Shown here: piece after piece, positions 33,602 to 37,938 of the stretch
Layout of the letters: the number at the start of each line of letters is the position of its first letter
How positions within the stretch are numbered: the first letter of the stretch is position 1
Source of the DNA: Methylobacter sp.
GTDB taxonomy: Bacteria; Pseudomonadota; Gammaproteobacteria; Methylococcales; Methylomonadaceae
NCBI GenBank assembly: GCA_023229605.1
Contig: JALNYY010000026.1
Span: 1 to 37,938 of the forward strand
Reading direction: 5' to 3'
DNA length: 37,938 nt
Translations under genes and position numbers: made by a program
Notes under the pieces: model-generated
What the model saw: only the letters and a program-made list of their open reading frames with translations
What the model was told of the DNA's origin: nothing
The model's database searches: none

Positions 33602-34362
33602 CGCAAACCGATCCCGTCACCGATTTAACCCCATTAGCTGACTGCAATCTATGTAACTATCGCGACTCGTTGTTGGCTTCCGGAGCTTGCAAGCCGGGTG
33701 ATTGTTGCGTGGCTGCTGAAAGCGGACGGCAAATCGACCGGTTTTTTCGCGCCCATCCCGGCTATGCAGCGGATTATACTCAAGATGATTTTTGGGAACG
33801 GCGGGCAATCGCCGCGCGCTATTTACCCACTAGCCAGTTGCAACCGCTGCTTACCGATCCTGACGAGGCGGTAAGGCGAGTGCTGGCTTACCGAATACCG
33901 CTGGAATGGTTAATGGAATTGAGCAACGATCCGGATCGGGAAGTCAGGATCACCGTCGCCGACCGTTTGCCGGAGCAACAGCTGGAATTACTGGTCGATG
34001 ATCCAGATTATTTGGTACGCGTTTATGTCGCCAAACGCCTGTCGACCGGACGCTTGTTTCGATTGGCGGCAGATTCGGATAATGAAGTTAGGCGCACCGT
34101 TGCCGAGCGCCTTCCCAGCGTCAGCCTCGGCCTAATGGTAAACGATACCGAGGTCGGCATTCGCCGCATCGTTGCCCAACGCATTGATGCGGATGATCTG
34201 ATCTTGATGTTCAAGGATGCCGACTGGACGGTTCGCTACGAAGTCGCATTAAGAGCTACACCGGCCTTGTTGGAGAAAATGCTGGATGACCCAGACGAGG
34301 AAGTCCGCCTAACTGCGCGACAACGCTGGGAAGCGATAGCATCTACGTTGCGCGTACTTTAA
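33598..34362 (+). CDS. LRV (leucine-rich variant) repeat protein with 4Fe-4S cluster
   Basis: A 254-residue protein. The N-terminus carries Cys16, Cys19, Cys31, Cys36 and Cys37 (ADCNLCN, ACKPGDCC), the cluster-binding set. The rest is a series of about 24-residue leucine-rich variant repeats (DPDEAVRRVLAYRIPLEWL, DPDREVRITVADRLP, DPDYLVRVYVAKRL, DADWTVRYEVALRA, DPDEEVRLTARQRW), which fold as a right-handed helix superstructure. Such proteins are known from Azotobacter nif regions; their exact job is not settled. It is coupled to nifF by a 4-base overlap, so it is expressed with it from the sigma-54 promoter. A redox or assembly partner of the flavodoxin is a reasonable inference. Confidence 0.9.
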   Translation: MTQTDPVTDLTPLADCNLCNYRDSLLASGACKPGDCCVAAESGRQIDRFFRAHPGYAADYTQDDFWERRAIAARYLPTSQLQPLLTDPDEAVRRVLAYRIPLEWLMELSNDPDREVRITVADRLPEQQLELLVDDPDYLVRVYVAKRLSTGRLFRLAADSDNEVRRTVAERLPSVSLGLMVNDTEVGIRRIVAQRIDADDLILMFKDADWTVRYEVALRATPALLEKMLDDPDEEVRLTARQRWEAIASTLRVL

Positions 34363-34391
34363 AGTTTAACGCGTCATCTCACGAGGAATGT

Positions 34392-34415
34392 CGGGCAACG
34401 AAAAACCGTTGCCCG
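34392..34415. terminator. Hairpin between convergent genes, possible terminator
   Basis: CGGGCAACG (34392-34400) and CGTTGCCCG (34407-34415) form a perfect 9-base stem with an AAAAAC loop. A run of seven T's lies only 15 bases further on, so it may end the nifF-LRV transcript; alternatively it is a REP-type palindrome. Confidence 0.5.
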
Positions 34416-34440
34416 ATCTACCCGGCTTATTTTTTTAAAA

Positions 34441-35274
34441 CTAAGGCTGAATCTTAAACGTTTCAGTATAAGTGTCGCCTTTAGTGCAAACGTCTCTCTT
34501 GGTTGGCGTTTCGCAAGAGGTATCGGTCACTTCGGCTTTTAATTCGCCCGCTTTGTCCGGCACGAAATAGAACCTGAAATTAGGATCGGTGCTAATCGCA
34601 ATATCGGTTTTCGCGGTTAAAACCGGTTTGCCGTTAAACGAGACTTTAACGTCCTTAACAAAGTGCGCTTTTTTAATAAAGCGTGTGACTTGATCCATTT
34701 GCATGCCGGTAATATTCGGATGGCTGATCATCAACTGCACTGAAGTTGGTTCGCCGACTTTAACATCGCCATCCAACCTGAATTTCATTTTGCCTAAACG
34801 TTTCATCGCTTCATCCAGATTGGCGCCGACCGGAGCGGAACAGCCGCCGCTGGCTTTGACGGATTTTTTAGTCATCGTCAATTTGCCGTCATTCGTTTGG
34901 GCAATCGCGCGAATATAGCTGTTGCTGTTAACGCGTATCCGCATCGCAATATCGGCTTTGCCGCTTTCCGGGGTAAACTCAAAGTCTCCGACAAAGGGAT
35001 AAGGGTTGTTATCGACCAACACCAGGATTCTTTTGATGTAGTGTTCTTTGGTTTGTTTGATTTTACTGGTGACTTTGACCGGCACTAAAGCGGGGTCTTC
35101 CGCACGTACAGGCGCTTCCAGTTCGATAACGTTATCGGATTCTTCAATCGCTTGCCCGGCAAAGTATTCAGGTTTCAAAACGTTATTCCAAATCTTTTCA
35201 TCTTCAGCAGCGATAGCGGCAAACGGTAATAATGCCGTGATGAAGATTGCCGATAAGAGTTTTGAGTATTTCAT
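34441..35274 (-). CDS. SoxYZ-like carrier associated with quinoprotein dehydrogenase
   Basis: An exported protein of 277 residues; the signal peptide is MKYSKLLSAIFITALLPFAAIAA. It resembles fused SoxY-SoxZ carriers: the N-terminal half is SoxY-like with a conserved swinging-arm-type Cys in KASGGCSAPVG (Cys145), and the C-terminal half (about 160-277) is SoxZ-like (VQLMISHPNITGMQMD). Two further Cys near the end (TDTSCETPTKRDVCTKGD) may form a disulfide. The fused form beside a metallohydrolase is the 'quinoprotein relay' pair found with PQQ enzymes, not the thiosulfate Sox system. No soxAX or soxB gene is near. It sits 215 bases after the metallohydrolase gene, with a large palindrome between. 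Confidence 0.85.
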   Translation of the reverse strand: MKYSKLLSAIFITALLPFAAIAAEDEKIWNNVLKPEYFAGQAIEESDNVIELEAPVRAEDPALVPVKVTSKIKQTKEHYIKRILVLVDNNPYPFVGDFEFTPESGKADIAMRIRVNSNSYIRAIAQTNDGKLTMTKKSVKASGGCSAPVGANLDEAMKRLGKMKFRLDGDVKVGEPTSVQLMISHPNITGMQMDQVTRFIKKAHFVKDVKVSFNGKPVLTAKTDIAISTDPNFRFYFVPDKAGELKAEVTDTSCETPTKRDVCTKGDTYTETFKIQP

Positions 35275-35365
35275 GGTCTTTTCCTATTTTGTTTTAGCTT
35301 TGCGGGGTGTGAACAATTTTTTAGCGGCCGGTCAATTGACTTAAACAGAGTAAAGAAGCCCTTTC

Positions 35366-35460
35366 CAGAGGGAGAGGGTTGGGTGAGGGAAAATTGAAAT
35401 GAGGAAAAAAGTTTATTTATATCTCCCTCATCCCAACCTTCTCCCCGAGGGAGAAGGAGC
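35366..35460. repeat. Large inverted repeat (gammaproteobacterial palindrome), family C
   Basis: GGAGAGGGTTGGGTGAGGGA (35371-35390) and TCCCTCATCCCAACCTTCTCC (35424-35444) pair almost fully across a 33-base AT-rich loop, and the right end adds its own CCTTCTCC/GGAGAAGG stem. The sequence 'GGGAGAGGGTTGGGTGAGGG' is a very common dispersed element. A half copy lies at 28689-28717. Confidence 0.75.
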
Positions 35461-35489
35461 TCACACTCTTAAGTCCAAAGTATTGCCGG

Positions 35490-36401
35490 TTAATCTTCCC
35501 ATTCCAATTCGGCGAAAGCCGTAGTGACGTTTTTGCGGTGATATTCATCGAATAAAGCCCAATTATTTTTCTCTGAGTAACCGACGGTTTGCACGGCATC
35601 TTCCAAATGCCGGCCTTTTTTGATCGCGGCGCGAATTTCGGTTAGCAACAATGTTAAATAATGTTTTTGCGGCTGCATACTCTGCGGCCAATCCGTGACT
35701 AATTCGCCGTGTCCCGGAATTACATAACGGAACGACTGTTTTTCCAGTTTGTCGATTTCCGAAAGCCAGCCTTTTAAACTGCCGTCCAGCGTCGGCACGT
35801 GCTCGGTAAACAATAAATCCGACAGCCATATTGTATTGGTTTTTTCGTCATACACGCTCAAATCGTTATCGGTATGCGCGGCAGGATGGGCTTTTAAGGT
35901 TAAAGTCCGTCCGCCTAAATCCAGCTTCAAGCTGTCTTTAACTTCTATATCGGGGGGAATTAAATCGGCAGCGCTCATTTTGACGCCCAATTGGTCCGCG
36001 GCTTTGTCCAGATAGTATGAACCGCGCGCCGCCATCGCTGCGGCTAATTTATGATGACCGACGAATTTAACCCCGGCCGCTTTGAAAGCACTGTTGCCGT
36101 TGATATGGTCGGGATGAACATGGGTGTTGATCACATAACAGATCGGCGTCTGCGTGGCTCCGGTAACGGCTTGTTTTAAAGCCGAACCCTGCTCCGGGTT
36201 GCCGCCGCTATCGATGACCGCCACGCATTTTTGCCCGACAATAAAACCCAGATTGGCTATTTCGCCGTGATTTTTGCTATCCGGGAATTGATGTTTGCCG
36301 AAATGCACATACACGCCGGCGGCGATTTCCTTAACCGGCAGCGCGGCCGCCGTGGCTTGTACGGATACCATGAATAAAGCAAACTGCAGTAGGACTCTCA
36401 T
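35490..36401 (-). CDS. Quinoprotein-relay zinc metallohydrolase (metallo-beta-lactamase fold)
   Basis: An exported MBL-fold hydrolase of 303 residues; the signal peptide is MRVLLQFALFMVSVQATAAA. The zinc motif is HVHPDH (His94, His96, Asp98, His99), followed by HPAAHTDND, WLSDLLFTEH and PGHGELV for the remaining ligands. It matches the SoxH-related hydrolase type seen next to the SoxYZ-like carrier in quinoprotein gene sets. The start is ATG at 36401 (MRVLLQF), preceded by AAGGAAAA; a longer reading from 36479 would put polar residues before the signal peptide. It would act in the periplasm, probably on a thiol- or ester-linked intermediate of the carrier. Confidence 0.88.
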   Translation of the reverse strand: MRVLLQFALFMVSVQATAAALPVKEIAAGVYVHFGKHQFPDSKNHGEIANLGFIVGQKCVAVIDSGGNPEQGSALKQAVTGATQTPICYVINTHVHPDHINGNSAFKAAGVKFVGHHKLAAAMAARGSYYLDKAADQLGVKMSAADLIPPDIEVKDSLKLDLGGRTLTLKAHPAAHTDNDLSVYDEKTNTIWLSDLLFTEHVPTLDGSLKGWLSEIDKLEKQSFRYVIPGHGELVTDWPQSMQPQKHYLTLLLTEIRAAIKKGRHLEDAVQTVGYSEKNNWALFDEYHRKNVTTAFAELEWED

Positions 36402-36533
36402 TAGTTTTCCTTTTTCTGAATACGTTTTGAATTTACGAATAGGACAAAGACGGAGCGGATAATACTCCCCGTTAAGCATTTGTTTAGCTGTGGAACCAGT
36501 CAGCCGCCCTTTTCAGCAATATATGTTTGTTGC

Positions 36534-37938
36534 TCATTGGTTTTCTCCTTTTTTCTCGGCAATCAACTGCCTCAATATCTCTTTACAGATAGCCATCCCC
36601 TTTTCAGCATATTCGTTGTAACCATCATGCCACCACTCTTCCTTGGTTTTGTAGGCTGGGGCCAGTCTGTCAACAGTCAACAAGTCGTAGATATTAACCC
36701 ATTCGTCTTCCACTTTAATCGCCAGCCTGGGATTGAAAATATAAGCGCCGCGAATTACCCGATAGAACAGTTTGCGGTTGTGTTTGTCGTCTTTGTCGAT
36801 TTCGTTTTTAGACAGGATGCTGGACAGGTAAGCCCGTTGCTTACGCCGTTCAGGGAGAATACTGTCGGGGATATGCTGCACGGCATCGATAAAATCCTGG
36901 GTGGTAAAACCTTCGAGGCGATAGGTCATTTTTTTCGGCATCACCCGATAAAACAGCGCAATCATCAGGTTGAGCATGAAGAACTCCATGCTGTGCTTGT
37001 CGAGCTTGATCAGGCGGCCATCGACCTGAATACTCATGCTGGTCGGTTCCAGTTGCTCGTAGATATCGGCCAGTTTCTTCTTGGCGTAGCTTTCACTGCG
37101 CTCGGTCTGCGCCAAGGCGATTTGAAACGCCGTTAAACCGTTGCCGTCGACTTTATCGGTATCGGCGCCCAGATCGAACAGCTCTTTGATAACCTCGACA
37201 TTGCCCATCCAAGCGGCAACCATTAACGGCGTTTGGTTGAAGATATTGCGAAAATCCGCGCCGTATTGACCGACCTGCTTAAGCACGGCATCGGGCTTTT
37301 TAAAACTGTAGGCGCTGTAATGCTTTTGTTGCAGCAACTGCAAGCCTTTGTCGGGCTGTTTGGCGGCTTTGAATTCGGCTTTCAGCAGGCTGTTGATGAT
37401 GTCCCGGTCTTCATAGACCAGACCGTACTCGAACAACATCATCTTAGCGTTTTTATCGTTGCTTTCAAAAGCCTTATGCTTCAAATCGGCAAGCGTTGCC
37501 TCGGTGATGACCTGCCAGTCCGGCGTTTTTTGTTTGAGGATTTCGTTGCGGATGCGCTCGGCCTGTTCCTGCTTGCCTTGCAGTTCCAGTTTGTGCGCCT
37601 CCTGACGCCAGGCATCCAGACTGGAGTTTTGACTGGCAAGTTGCAGACTGTCCTTGGCGTCGCGCAGGCCCAGCAAATCCAACAAGGGTTGTTTGGGGCT
37701 GCTTTCAATCCAGTACAGATTCTTAACGGCTCTGGTTATCGCAACATACAGGGCGTTGATATAGAACTTGTAGACCTCCAGCGATTTGTCGGTTTTATCC
37801 TTGGCGCGGGCGTATTTAATGTCCAGTTCCAAATCGGCCTGACTTACGCCTTTGCTGATTTCCCGGTAGCGGGTCTCTTCCTGGCTCAAGAAGTTGTAGA
37901 GGATGATATTTTCATATTCCAGTCCCTTGGCTTCCTGG
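36534..37938 (-). CDS. UvrD/Rep-type helicase C-terminus fused to ankyrin-like region (N-terminus cut)
   Basis: The gene runs off the right edge, so only the C-terminal 467 or so residues are seen. QEAKGLEYENIILYNF is helicase motif V (AKGLE) and NALYVAITRAVKNLYWIE is motif VI (YVAITRA), which place it in the superfamily 1 UvrD/Rep/PcrA class. A helical linker with KLELQGKQEQAERIRNEIL follows. Then ankyrin-type repeats appear (TPLMVAAWMGNVEVIKELFDLGADTDKVDGNGLTAFQIAL, about residues 235-275). The last 180 residues are a further domain I do not recognise, with DIYEQLEP, MTYRLEGFTTQDFIDAV and a basic tail. This combination is unusual for a housekeeping helicase. Confidence 0.85.
   Translation of the reverse strand, partial: QEAKGLEYENIILYNFLSQEETRYREISKGVSQADLELDIKYARAKDKTDKSLEVYKFYINALYVAITRAVKNLYWIESSPKQPLLDLLGLRDAKDSLQLASQNSSLDAWRQEAHKLELQGKQEQAERIRNEILKQKTPDWQVITEATLADLKHKAFESNDKNAKMMLFEYGLVYEDRDIINSLLKAEFKAAKQPDKGLQLLQQKHYSAYSFKKPDAVLKQVGQYGADFRNIFNQTPLMVAAWMGNVEVIKELFDLGADTDKVDGNGLTAFQIALAQTERSESYAKKKLADIYEQLEPTSMSIQVDGRLIKLDKHSMEFFMLNLMIALFYRVMPKKMTYRLEGFTTQDFIDAVQHIPDSILPERRKQRAYLSSILSKNEIDKDDKHNRKLFYRVIRGAYIFNPRLAIKVEDEWVNIYDLLTVDRLAPAYKTKEEWWHDGYNEYAEKGMAICKEILRQLIAEKKGENQ

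Overview
The window reads as chromosome of a gammaproteobacterium, most likely a methanotroph of the Methylococcales (Methylobacter/Methylomonas-like). Supporting signs are the ffs-dnaX-ybaB-recR block, a SoxYZ-like carrier beside a zinc metallohydrolase of the kind linked to PQQ quinoprotein dehydrogenases, a nitrogen-fixation flavodoxin with an LRV Fe-S protein, an exosortase-associated small protein, and several gammaproteobacterial palindromic repeats. The taxonomic call is inference; no rRNA or methane-oxidation gene lies in the window.

Layout. 1-5140 (minus): a GGDEF/EAL c-di-GMP enzyme cut by the left edge, preceded on its strand by a CheB-CheR-PAS hybrid. 5343-8438 (minus): a CzcA-type RND pump without partner genes. 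8482-12174 (minus): a compact AT-rich island with two complete type II restriction-modification pairs in the order R-M-R-M; the first is clearly EcoRV-like, the second is probably an ApaLI-like nuclease with a beta-class amino-methyltransferase. 12372-16841: a small exported protein, then a divergent group made of an ATP-grasp ligase (RimK type with its own N-terminal domain), an M14-like metallopeptidase and a GNAT-C39 peptidase fusion, a predicted peptide-ligation/modification/cleavage system. 16970-19743 (plus): 4.5S SRP RNA, dnaX, ybaB and recR.

19744-28599 (plus) is the accessory part: a 740-base non-coding stretch with a repeat and a probable structured RNA, a winged-helix regulator with a degenerate receiver, two paralogous beta-propeller-like proteins, a decayed second copy of the regulator's 3' end, an exported single-haem protein, a beta-helix lipoprotein, and a CrtC/AttH-like protein overlapping it. 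28760-32594 holds housekeeping or small genes: a HIT protein, an exported cupin, an exosortase-associated protein and tex. 33041-34362 is a nifF-LRV pair behind a good sigma-54 promoter. 34441-36401 (minus) is the quinoprotein-associated pair. The right edge cuts a UvrD-type helicase tail fused to an ankyrin-like region.

The strongest candidates for new biology are the divergent ATP-grasp/M14/GNAT-C39 group, the regulator-propeller-regulator-fragment block with its upstream structured RNA, and the dual restriction-modification island next to a pump that lacks its adaptor. No CRISPR array, tRNA, transposase, integrase or prophage gene was seen.
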